This document shows positions 1 to 6,505 of a stretch of 21,443 nt of DNA, piece after piece. The notes beneath the pieces were generated by a model, which worked only from the letters and a program-made list of their open reading frames with translations, was not told where the DNA came from and did no database searches. The position numbers and the translations under genes were made by a program. Numbering within the stretch: the stretch's first letter is position 1; every line of letters starts with the position of its first letter. Source of the stretch: Parcubacteria group bacterium GW2011_GWB1_42_6. Lineage in GTDB: Bacteria > Patescibacteriota > Minisyncoccia > Portnoybacterales > GWB1-42-6. Where the stretch lies: the NCBI GenBank assembly GCA_000997475.1, contig LCEC01000006.1:1-21443 (forward strand), given 5' to 3'.

Positions 1-100
1 GGAGTGGAAGTGCCGATGCCGACGAAACCGGAGCTCAAAACATTGAATTTTGAATTTATGTCAAATAAAGAAGAAGGCGCTGCCGTCCCGATGCCCACGT
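1..100. repeat. 100-bp direct repeat, copy 1
   Basis: Bases 1-100 are identical to 742-841; the match may extend left of the window. It encodes VGIGTAAPSSLFDINSK followed by FNVLSSGFVGIGTSTP on the minus strand, so it lies wholly inside the surface-protein repeat region. Identity stops abruptly at base 101 versus 842. Confidence 0.95.
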
Positions 101-839
101 TTCCGTTCGCAAGCACAGTCATCAAGGTTGAAGTTGAAGTTCCGGCTGTAGTTGAAGCAATCGTAAAGAGAGGCGTATTAACAATGGTTGAAGCGGAATT
201 TGAAATAGATAATAAAGAGTATGGAGAAGTTGTGCCGATGCCGACGTTGCCATTAAAATAAATATCCGATGAATTGGTAAACCATTGCGAATATAAATTG
301 GTTGAACCTTGAGCGAGAGCGTCGGTGGTTGTCCCGTTAAAATAAGTATAAAAGTAATTTCCAAAACTCGTGGTCGGGAAATATCCCGCCAAGGCGTGGT
401 TGCCCCAGCCATAAGCCAAATCGTGTTCAACAAGCCTCGTTGAGGTTGGAATCTCATAACCTGAAGTCAAAGTCAGAGCCAGCGTTCCCGCCGCCGTTAT
501 CGGGTTGTCTGAAATGGAGAGTCCCACGGGCACACTCATATCAACTGAAGTAACGGTGCCGCCGCTTCCCGAGACGCAAACCCCATTAATCGCGAAGCAA
601 CCTGTCGCGATATCTATCCCTCCGCCAAAGGTTGAAGTGGCGGTGGAGGTGGAAACCAAATACGGGAGAACGAGAGTTGAATAAAGAGTCGAAGTGGGAG
701 AAGAGAAATTGGCGACTTGGTTGATTGAGAGAATGGAACCCGGAGTGGAAGTGCCGATGCCGACGAAACCGGAGCTCAAAACATTGAATTTTGAATTTAT
801 GTCAAATAAAGAAGAAGGCGCTGCCGTCCCGATGCCCAC
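1..839 (-). CDS. VGIGTxxP-repeat surface protein, C-terminal part (runs off the left edge)
   Basis: This is a stop-free frame on the minus strand from about 839 to the window edge, roughly 280 codons, with no start of its own. It carries five copies of the motif VGIGT[A/S/T][A/S/T]P, spaced irregularly among Ser/Thr/Gly-rich segments such as STSTATSTFGGG and SGSGGTVTSVD. Such repeats occur in phage tail-fibre-like and bacterial surface proteins, often ahead of an endosialidase-chaperone domain, which would lie outside the window. It sits in a different frame from the piece just upstream (802-1383) but is almost certainly the continuation of the same protein. No function beyond a secreted or surface-exposed role can be assigned. 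The longer minus-strand ORF called at 122-457 is out of frame and is a shadow. Confidence 0.75.
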   Translation of the reverse strand, partial: MGIGTAAPSSLFDINSKFNVLSSGFVGIGTSTPGSILSINQVANFSSPTSTLYSTLVLPYLVSTSTATSTFGGGIDIATGCFAINGVCVSGSGGTVTSVDMSVPVGLSISDNPITAAGTLALTLTSGYEIPTSTRLVEHDLAYGWGNHALAGYFPTTSFGNYFYTYFNGTTTDALAQGSTNLYSQWFTNSSDIYFNGNVGIGTTSPYSLLSISNSASTIVNTPLFTIASTTAGTSTSTLMTVLANGNVGIGTAAPSSLFDINSKFNVLSSGFVGIGTST

Positions 840-841
840 GT
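742..841. repeat. 100-bp direct repeat, copy 2 (ends at a reading-frame break)
   Basis: This is an exact copy of 1-100, offset by 741 bp. The right end of the identity (841) coincides with the point where the minus-strand frame changes. That is what a collapsed or mis-joined repeat in an assembly, or recombination at the repeat, would leave. Confidence 0.95.
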
Positions 842-1383
842 CCCGAAGAAATTGTCGCCCAATAATAATTGCCGCTGCCATTCGTTGCCAAAACCTGGCC
901 GCTCGTTCCTCTGTCCGAAGGCCAAAGCATGCCGCTCACCGTAAATGATCCGTTAACCGTTATATTGCTCAAATTGTCTATTTTCTGCGTTGGCGCCCAG
1001 TTGTATATGTTTTGAGTTACATAATTGGCGCTTTGCTGAACAGCTTGTTTTTCTCCGTTGTTTATCAGAGTTAAAAGTTTTGATTCCAAAGCCGAGAGAT
1101 CGCCGGGAGTGGCATAGAAAGATTGGGAATCGGGGGCATAACCAGAACCGATCGTCACCGTTTTTTCAACTTCTTTTTCCCTGATTATCTCTTTTATAAC
1201 CGTTTCTTTTTGCTGATAAACGATTGACTGGGAAGATTTAGCGGCCGTCTTTGCGTTTTCCTCGGCCAAATTTTTGGCCGGAGCGATGGCTCCGCCATAA
1301 TCCATCAACTGGCCGAAATGAGTCATGCGTGGAGAAATTTCAAAAACCGTTTTAAACATCCCAAGATCGCGATTTTGAAACAA
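802..1383 (-). CDS. Surface-protein middle segment (frameshifted fragment)
   Basis: This 193-codon frame begins at a doubtful TTG. It contains a KEIIREKEVEKTV coiled-coil-like stretch, the segment ALESKLLTLINNGEKQ, and a Gly/Ser/Asn-rich start of the repeat region (NITVNGSFTVSGM, LATNGSGNYYWATISSG). The last 12 residues are out-of-frame readthrough: at about 841 the VGIGTAAP coding sequence continues in the next frame. Its 5' end overlaps the 3' end of the upstream 528-codon frame by 32 bp. Both joins need a shift of one base in the same direction. I read it as the middle of a single gene spanning 2938 to beyond 1, broken either by assembly errors or by true frameshifts. Confidence 0.6.
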   Translation of the reverse strand: MFQNRDLGMFKTVFEISPRMTHFGQLMDYGGAIAPAKNLAEENAKTAAKSSQSIVYQQKETVIKEIIREKEVEKTVTIGSGYAPDSQSFYATPGDLSALESKLLTLINNGEKQAVQQSANYVTQNIYNWAPTQKIDNLSNITVNGSFTVSGMLWPSDRGTSGQVLATNGSGNYYWATISSGRGHRDGSAFFFI

Positions 1384-2938
1384 CCGGATCGCTCAACTTG
1401 ATAATCGATCGGCGCGCATCGAATTTAAGGCCAAGGAATTTCCGCAAAGAGTTGTTTTCATTTCCAATTTGCCCTGGAATGGCGGCGATTCTTTCCATTT
1501 TTGAATTAAAGCCGCGGCCGGCCAAAGCAAATTCCACTGAAATATTCCGCCCGGCCTGATCGTATAAGTCGTAAGCCGAAGAGAATAAAAATGCCAATGA
1601 ATTCAAATCAAGAGTTTTATTCGCCAATTTAAATCCGCCCTCAAGCAAAATTGATGCCGTATGGCCAAGCCATAATTTGGCCCCTTCGTTTTTATTATCC
1701 AAAAAGTCGTAAAAACTCCGCGTTTGGGACGGTAAATTTAAAACCAAATCGGATAAAGGCCTCCAAAGCTCTCCGGGCTCCGCGTTTTTTTTCTCTGATA
1801 TTTTGATGGTTTTTTTCGAACCCGAAACGCCATTCGCGAAAAATGCCCTTCTTTCCGTTTCAAATTTAATTTTCAATTCATTTTTGATCTTGGATATTAA
1901 ATCGTTTTGACCGATATCCGCGATATTATTTCCCTCCGTTTTTTTATCGCCCCGAATGATTTCTTTGCTATTTTCTTCGCCTGATATCTCTTTTTTATCC
2001 ACACTATTGTCCCAAACGCGCCCAATTCCATTTTGGGCGACTTCTTTCCGAAAAGATTCAAAAACATCCATTTTTTGTTCAGCCGTTGCCCGGAAACTTT
2101 CTTCGATAAGAGCCAAGGAACCATAATTGGCGTTTGCCCAGATGCCGGCAACCAACAAGATTGAAACCGGCACTAAATATTTGACCGACCCCCCGATTGA
2201 TGATTTCCAGAAATATTTTTCGCAAATTTCCGATTCCAACGCCAATTTCGCGCGCCGATAGGCCAAATTCTCAAAAATATCGGCCGATAAAGATTCTATC
2301 TCTTGGCCCGCGAATTTCAAAGCGCTTCGCATTTTTAAGACCGCGCCCAATAATGAAAAACGGGCTATTGAAGATTTGCCTTTTCCAAATTTTTCCAAAA
2401 CACGAGAGATTTTCTTATTCAGCAAAATCCGAGACTCTTTCATTTTTTCGTCTAAAAACACCGGAAGATCTATGAATTGCTTTATCTCTTCTTGAGCTTG
2501 CTTAAGACCAAAAACACGATCGGTTTTTTGCTTTATCCGGCCAAATTCATGGCTTACGGTTTCTATTTTTTTTGAAAGTTCCGAAAGTTCTTTTATGTTA
2601 ACTTCCTGTTTTTCCTGGTTTATTTTTTTTTCCGTTATATGATCGAATTTCAAGAAAGAAGAAATCCATTTTGTCTGAATCGGTCTTTCTTCGGCAACCA
2701 AAAAATCTTTTTTGCTTTCGTCAATCGCATAATTTTGAATTTCGCTTTGGTGATAAATTTTTAAATAAGAATTCAGCCATTGTTTGGTAGTTGACCAATT
2801 CCGTCCGATTTTTTTTGCTCTTAACTTCCCTTGCCTCGCGCGCAAACTCAAATACTCCTGAGAGTAATCGCACATCTCAGAAGCTTTTTGAAGAGAAATA
2901 TATTTTATTTTTTTCTGCATTCCCTCCGAGGAATCCAT
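1352..2938 (-). CDS. HTH-coiled-coil-transmembrane protein (N-terminal part of the repeat surface protein)
   Basis: The 528-residue product starts with a helix-turn-helix-like segment (residues about 12-60: YISLQKASEM, then SLRARQGKLRAKKIGRNW), similar in layout to MerR/excisionase DNA-binding domains. A Lys/Glu-rich helical region follows (about 95-245). A hydrophobic segment at about 254-272 (YLVPVSILLVAGIWANA) is a likely single membrane anchor, and a charged linker and a further region lead to the stop. There is no clear Shine-Dalgarno site for the ATG at 2938; a second ATG at 2920 is possible. The product stops at 1352, but the downstream frames (1383-802 and 839-1) look like its continuation. 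The predicted order of DNA-binding-like head, membrane helix and exported repeats is unusual. The HTH call rests on pattern only. Confidence 0.7.
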   Translation of the reverse strand: MDSSEGMQKKIKYISLQKASEMCDYSQEYLSLRARQGKLRAKKIGRNWSTTKQWLNSYLKIYHQSEIQNYAIDESKKDFLVAEERPIQTKWISSFLKFDHITEKKINQEKQEVNIKELSELSKKIETVSHEFGRIKQKTDRVFGLKQAQEEIKQFIDLPVFLDEKMKESRILLNKKISRVLEKFGKGKSSIARFSLLGAVLKMRSALKFAGQEIESLSADIFENLAYRRAKLALESEICEKYFWKSSIGGSVKYLVPVSILLVAGIWANANYGSLALIEESFRATAEQKMDVFESFRKEVAQNGIGRVWDNSVDKKEISGEENSKEIIRGDKKTEGNNIADIGQNDLISKIKNELKIKFETERRAFFANGVSGSKKTIKISEKKNAEPGELWRPLSDLVLNLPSQTRSFYDFLDNKNEGAKLWLGHTASILLEGGFKLANKTLDLNSLAFLFSSAYDLYDQAGRNISVEFALAGRGFNSKMERIAAIPGQIGNENNSLRKFLGLKFDARRSIIKLSDPVVSKSRSWDV

Positions 2939-3216
2939 TGCACTATTTTTATTTTTCTATTTTAATTTTAACCTCGGCAAAACATGCGGTCAATGTGGAT
3001 AAGTCGTATCGGATAAATATCGGCTGCGAATTCCATTTTTATCTGAAATTTAAATTTTTTTTAAAAAATCATGCTGTCCGGCAAGATACTTCATCCGATA
3101 TTCTCTTGAATAAAAAATCAAGCGGCGCCAAAACCAATTACTCATAAAAATCAACCGTTGTTTTTTACATTCCGGTTGTATTTTTACAATTAAAGCAATT
3201 AATCATGTAAAATTCT
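2939..3216. other. AT-rich intergenic stretch, no gene seen
   Basis: No convincing coding sequence on either strand. It contains one perfect DnaA-box-like TGTGGATAA at about 2995, long A/T runs around 3050-3070, and presumably the promoter of the minus-strand surface-protein gene, which I could not place confidently. One isolated box does not make an origin. Confidence 0.5.
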
Positions 3217-3222
3217 TAATTA

Positions 3223-3378
3223 CTTTGAATTACGAAACTCGCTTATTGTCATTCCGGCCTGCCAGCAGGCAGAGCCGGAATCCAGATTTTATCTTAATTT
3301 TCTGGATTCCCGCTTGGGTAATTTTCTGGATTCCCGCTTGGGGCGGGAATGACAAATCGGGTGTTTCGCAATTCAAGG
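3223..3378. mobile_element. MITE-like palindromic element, copy 1 (156 bp) with TAATTA target duplication
   Basis: The ends are inverted: TTTGAATTACGAAAC on the left against GTTTCGCAATTCAAGG on the right. Inside are two half-palindromes, GTCATTCC...GGAATCCAGA and TCTGGATTCC...GGGAATGAC, separated by an AT spacer. TAATTA occurs directly on both sides (3217-3222 and 3379-3384), consistent with a 6-bp target duplication. A 24-bp unit is tandemly duplicated at 3295-3318 and 3319-3342; without it this copy and the one at 13236-13367 have the same length and differ at only a couple of bases. No ORF is encoded, so it would be non-autonomous. Confidence 0.85.
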
Positions 3379-3940
3379 TAATTATGGTCTTAATTGGGGT
3401 ACTTATAAGCCCAATAACATCAATCATCGCCATTGCTTTTATCAATAAGCGAAAAGAGCTCATAAATCCAATATTCATCGCCACACCGGGATTTTCATTT
3501 TTCTCTTTTTTTCTGGAACAACATTGATAAACATTGATATAATCACTCCAAAATACCCGCAAACATTAATAATGATAAGACAAATAATTTCACCTAATGC
3601 TTAAAAAACATTAATAGACAGATATGCTTCTAAGCGCAATTATTCGGTTTATAACAGACTCAACGTATGAAATTAACTTTTTACCGCAAATATAAAATAT
3701 GCCTTTCAGTTCCATTTAACAGCGAAGAAACAAGATTCCGCTTTCTGTATATTTACCAGAGAACAAGCAAGATGAATCAACATTAAAAAACATAAATAAA
3801 GTTATTGTTTATTATTAATAAAGGATACAAAGATTCGCTAAATTGTTATTTATATTTTTAATAAAAAGACGATGAAAAGACAATGGACGAACTTCTTGAC
3901 TTGTGATAAAATGCAATAAGAGAAAAATAATTTAACAATC
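3379..3940. other. AT-rich intergenic region, possible gene relic
   Basis: This stretch is poorer in G+C than its surroundings and holds no confident gene. An open frame at 3384-3527 (+) would encode about 47 residues with a hydrophobic run (IGVLISPITSIIAIAF) followed by NKRKEL. It could be a small membrane peptide or the tail of a gene cut by the adjacent palindromic element. No ribosome site is seen. A weak extended -10 (TGTGATAAA) lies near 3903, upstream of the HTH gene. Confidence 0.35.
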
Positions 3941-4153
3941 ATGCAAAAATATCTGACAATTCATGAAGCAGCAAGAATTCTTCATGTCACTCCCCTCACT
4001 CTTAGGAATTGGGATAAAAACGGCAAACTTAGAGCCTATCGCCATCCGGTCAATAATTACAGAGTCTATCGCCTTGATCAAATAGAACTTTTTTTAAGAC
4101 AACTTGAAACAAGCAAAGCAAAAAAAGCAACAAGGAAAATAGATGTTTTTTGA
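3941..4153 (+). CDS. Small MerR/excisionase-type HTH DNA-binding protein
   Basis: The 70-residue product is almost only a DNA-binding domain: YLTIHEAARILHVTPLTLRNW is the helix-turn-helix, followed by the wing DKNGKLRAYRHPVNNYRVY and a recognition-type tail DQIELFLRQL. This is the typical MerR-superfamily head, also found alone in excisionases and at the N terminus of IS607-family serine recombinases. No effector or catalytic domain is present, and no recombinase follows before 4403. The start ATG at 3941 has no clear Shine-Dalgarno site. It may regulate itself or a nearby gene. Its place in AT-rich DNA beside a mobile element fits an excisionase-like or orphan regulator, but this is inference. 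Confidence 0.8.
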   Translation: MQKYLTIHEAARILHVTPLTLRNWDKNGKLRAYRHPVNNYRVYRLDQIELFLRQLETSKAKKATRKIDVF

Positions 4154-4403
4154 TTCTTAAAAATCATTGAGTTGGCGATCTATCAAGAATATCGCGTTTA
4201 CTCCGGATTAAGGTTTCCGGATTCAGGATGTTTTTAATGAACAATTTTCTCGCTCGCCTATATATAGGATTACTCTCCCAAATAAGGCTTTTCCGTTAAA
4301 AAATTCATCATCCGCAAGCAATCTATTTTTAATTTTTTCATATCGGATACGATATCGGATGAATTTCCATAAATCCTTTATTTGAGACATTTTTTACAAA
4401 AAA

Positions 4404-5141
4404 GTGCCCAAAATAATCAATAATATTCAAAAGTGGCTGCTGGAAATTTTCTTTCCAACCTTCTGCGCCGGCTGCGGCAAAGAAGGACAGCTTTTATGCC
4501 CTGATTGTTTAAATAAAATACCCATCAGATCAGGTATAAATTGCTTTTACTGCGGCAAAAGATTGGCCGGGGAAACGCTGTCCTGCTCCAAATGCAAAAA
4601 CAAGTTTCATTCAAGTCTGGAAGCCGTGTTTATCGTTTCAGAATGGGAAAGCGAGCTTATAAAAAAATCTATTTATAACCTTAAATACCTATTCATAAAG
4701 GATTACTCAAAGGTATTGGCTCAAATAACGCTCATTTTTCTTCAAAAAACAGCCCTGATTGAGGCGATCAAGACTGATTCATTGCTTATTCCCGTTCCCC
4801 TTCACCCAAGACGCCTGGCCTGGCGAGGATTTAACCAGGCCGAGGAGATCGCCAAGATCATCGGCCAAGAACTGGATATTCCGGTTTTAAATATTCTGGA
4901 AAGAAATAAATACACACTTCCTCAAGCCGAGATAAGGGATAAAAAAGACAGGAGAAAAAATATCGCATCCGCTTTCAGGCCCGATAAGCTATCTCCCGGC
5001 CTTTTGGAAACATTTAAAAATAAAAATATCATTTTGATTGACGATGTTTCCACCACCGGCTACACGCTTAATGAGTGCGCTAAAGCGATAAAACCGCTAG
5101 GATTCAAAAAAATCTTCGGATTGGTAATTGCTCGAGGATAA
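4404..5141 (+). CDS. comF: ComF family protein (competence-linked phosphoribosyltransferase-like)
   Basis: The 245-residue product has the ComF layout. An N-terminal zinc-binding region carries paired cysteines at about 21/24/32/35 (CAGCGKEGQLLCPDC) and 47/50/61/64 (CFYCGK, CSKCKN). A type I phosphoribosyltransferase fold follows, with the PRPP loop near residues 210-222 (ILIDDVSTTGYTL). ComF proteins act on the cytoplasmic side of DNA uptake and bind the uptake machinery; the phosphoribosyl activity is not established for most. PVPLHPRRLAWRGFNQAEEIA is the family's conserved core. The start is GTG at 4404; no in-frame ATG lies ahead of the first Cys pair and no Shine-Dalgarno site is visible. 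It is followed by the tRNA-Ser cluster, which has its own promoter. Confidence 0.9.
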   Translation: MPKIINNIQKWLLEIFFPTFCAGCGKEGQLLCPDCLNKIPIRSGINCFYCGKRLAGETLSCSKCKNKFHSSLEAVFIVSEWESELIKKSIYNLKYLFIKDYSKVLAQITLIFLQKTALIEAIKTDSLLIPVPLHPRRLAWRGFNQAEEIAKIIGQELDIPVLNILERNKYTLPQAEIRDKKDRRKNIASAFRPDKLSPGLLETFKNKNIILIDDVSTTGYTLNECAKAIKPLGFKKIFGLVIARG

Positions 5142-5149
5142 ATCCCAAA

Positions 5150-5178
5150 TTGACTAAAGCGATCAAAATTGATACAAT
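5150..5178 (+). promoter_or_regulatory. Promoter of the tRNA-Ser cluster
   Basis: A -35 TTGACT (5150-5155) and a -10 TACAAT (5173-5178) are separated by 17 bp, placing transcription start about 15 bp before the tRNA. It probably serves both tRNA-Ser genes. Confidence 0.75.
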
Positions 5179-5199
5179 TTTTTTAGAAAAGAACTCCCC

Positions 5200-5286
5200 G
5201 GAGGCGTGCGTGAGCGGTTGAAACGGACGGTCTTGAAAACCGTTATGCCAGCAATGGCATCAGAGGTTCGAATCCTCTCGCCTCCG
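5200..5286 (+). tRNA. tRNA-Ser (UGA anticodon)
   Basis: The acceptor stem GGAGGCG/CGCCTCC, anticodon arm ACGGT-CTTGAAA-ACCGT (anticodon TGA), long class II variable arm (ATGCCAGCAATGGCAT) and T-arm around GGTTCGAATCC are all clear. The discriminator is G. The next bases read CCT, so the encoded CCA is broken exactly where a palindromic repeat begins (5284-5350). Confidence 0.95.
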
Positions 5287-5350
5287 CCTTCGCCTCGCAG
5301 TAGCTCGGCTTCGGCGTGACGCAGTCCGCCAGAAGACGAGCGAAGGCGGG
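5284..5350. repeat. GC-rich palindromic repeat, copy 1, abutting tRNA-Ser
   Basis: A 67-bp sequence with ends CCGCCTTCGC and GCGAAGGCGGG and an inner hairpin region. It overlaps the last bases of the tRNA acceptor stem. A near-identical copy (two extra C) lies at 8258-8326. The copies are in direct orientation and enclose tRNA-Ser(GCU) and the restriction-modification genes. Confidence 0.9.
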
Positions 5351-5385
5351 TTTTATCAAGGCTCATTTCAAAATTAGTCAGTCAT

Positions 5386-5475
5386 GGAGAGGTGGTTGAG
5401 CGGCTGAAAACAGCACCCTGCTAAGGTGTTAGGCCTTAACAGGCCTCGAGGGTTCGAATCCCTCCCTCTCCGCCA
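5386..5475 (+). tRNA. tRNA-Ser (GCU anticodon)
   Basis: Acceptor GGAGAGG/CCTCTCC, anticodon loop CTGCTAA (anticodon GCT), long variable arm with AGGCCTTAACAGGCCT, T-arm with GGGTTCGAATCCC, discriminator G and an encoded CCA (5473-5475). It has no clear promoter of its own and is likely co-transcribed with the upstream tRNA-Ser. Confidence 0.95.
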
Positions 5476-5533
5476 GATGTCCAAGTTTGAACCGAGATAA
5501 AATAAGGATTTCTTAGGTTAAATTTTGGAATTT

Positions 5534-5542
5534 TGATAGAAT
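5534..5542 (+). promoter_or_regulatory. Extended -10 promoter of the R-M operon, probably giving a leaderless mRNA
   Basis: TG-A-TAGAAT (5534-5542) is an extended -10 with no convincing -35. Its end lies only 6 bp before the ATG at 5549, so the expected transcription start falls on or next to the start codon. No Shine-Dalgarno site is present. Confidence 0.55.
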
Positions 5543-5548
5543 ATAAAT

Positions 5549-6505
5549 ATGTCTAAAGAAAAACACACCCATCCATTTGAAAAAGTTTTGAGCGTATCAA
5601 AAGAGAACATCGCTCTAGAATTACGCGATTTTCCAGATCTACCCTGGACTGACTTTTTACTTAACCCTCGGCGTTTACGTGGAAGCGATTTTCTAATGCG
5701 CTGGTCACAAGGGGTATGGAGTGAAAATCGTCTTATTGAAGCTGTAAATCAAACTGAGAAATATTTTGCTATTCCCTACGGCCCAAGTGGAACCGCTCCA
5801 ACAGATGATGTCCGGGCATTCGAGCTTTATTTTGAGCGATTGGAAGAGGCTGGACTGGGCAAAATCAAACGACCCGATCTATTAGTTTTTAAGAAATCAG
5901 ATGAGCCAGAAGTAAAGAAACTACTAGAAAGTGTTGGTGGTATACAGGAGTTACCTTTTACCCTAGAAGAAAAGCTTAAGCCTCTACTTGGAAAAGCTGT
6001 TATTGCAGTTGAGTGCGAGAATAGTCTATGGAAATCAAAAAAGATGCCAGATTATGCCACTGAGTTTAGTCCGCAAAAGCGACTTGGTGGAAAACTGGGG
6101 CTGAAAAAAGTGGCCGTTCTCCCAACAATAATAATCAAAGAAGAAGATCGTCTACCTCTAAAAGGTTGGCAAGAACAGAATGGTGTAAAAATTCATTTAT
6201 GGCATGTATTTTATGATCAAGCATTTGGCATTTCTTTTGATGAAGCAGAGCGACTCATCGCTGAAGGACTAATACAGCCAACGATTCAAACTTTCCAAGC
6301 ACCCGGTGGCGCGACAACTAAAAAAGCCATTTATAAAACTTACTATCGTTACGCGTATCCGTTGGGCGATGCGGTTGAGGAACCCACACTGGTATCAGAT
6401 TCTGTCGAGGATAGAAATGGTCACATTCTTCCTTATGTAAAATTTCATGGAGGAAAATTAGTATTGAATAAAGAAGCAATTAAAGTTTTAGATTCTATTA
6501 CATGA
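5549..6505 (+). CDS. Type II restriction endonuclease (PD-(D/E)XK type, possibly AccI-like)
   Basis: The 318-residue product is immediately upstream of, and overlaps by 4 bp (ATGA), an N6-adenine DNA methyltransferase, the usual type II pairing. A nuclease-like core is visible: RPDLLVF at about 108-114 could give the acidic residue, and AVECENSLWKSKKMPDYA at about 153-170 holds an ExE pair (E155, E157) followed by lysines. The ENSLW..KKMPDY pattern reminds me of AccI-family enzymes, but I am not certain and the target site cannot be read from sequence. There is no signal peptide or membrane segment. The leaderless promoter suggests weak or differently initiated expression of the nuclease. Confidence 0.7.
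   Translation: MSKEKHTHPFEKVLSVSKENIALELRDFPDLPWTDFLLNPRRLRGSDFLMRWSQGVWSENRLIEAVNQTEKYFAIPYGPSGTAPTDDVRAFELYFERLEEAGLGKIKRPDLLVFKKSDEPEVKKLLESVGGIQELPFTLEEKLKPLLGKAVIAVECENSLWKSKKMPDYATEFSPQKRLGGKLGLKKVAVLPTIIIKEEDRLPLKGWQEQNGVKIHLWHVFYDQAFGISFDEAERLIAEGLIQPTIQTFQAPGGATTKKAIYKTYYRYAYPLGDAVEEPTLVSDSVEDRNGHILPYVKFHGGKLVLNKEAIKVLDSIT

Noticed and set aside
122..457. Minus-strand ORF of 111 codons
   Set aside because: It is out of frame with the clear VGIGTxxP coding frame covering the same bases.
3225..3562. ORFs on both strands over the MITE copy
   Set aside because: Most of each frame is repeat sequence; only a 47-codon tail (3384-3527) looks at all protein-like and it is described as intergenic content.
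5163..5366. Minus-strand ORF of 67 codons
   Set aside because: It is antisense to tRNA-Ser(UGA) and reads through the adjacent palindrome; a common false ORF at such tRNA genes.
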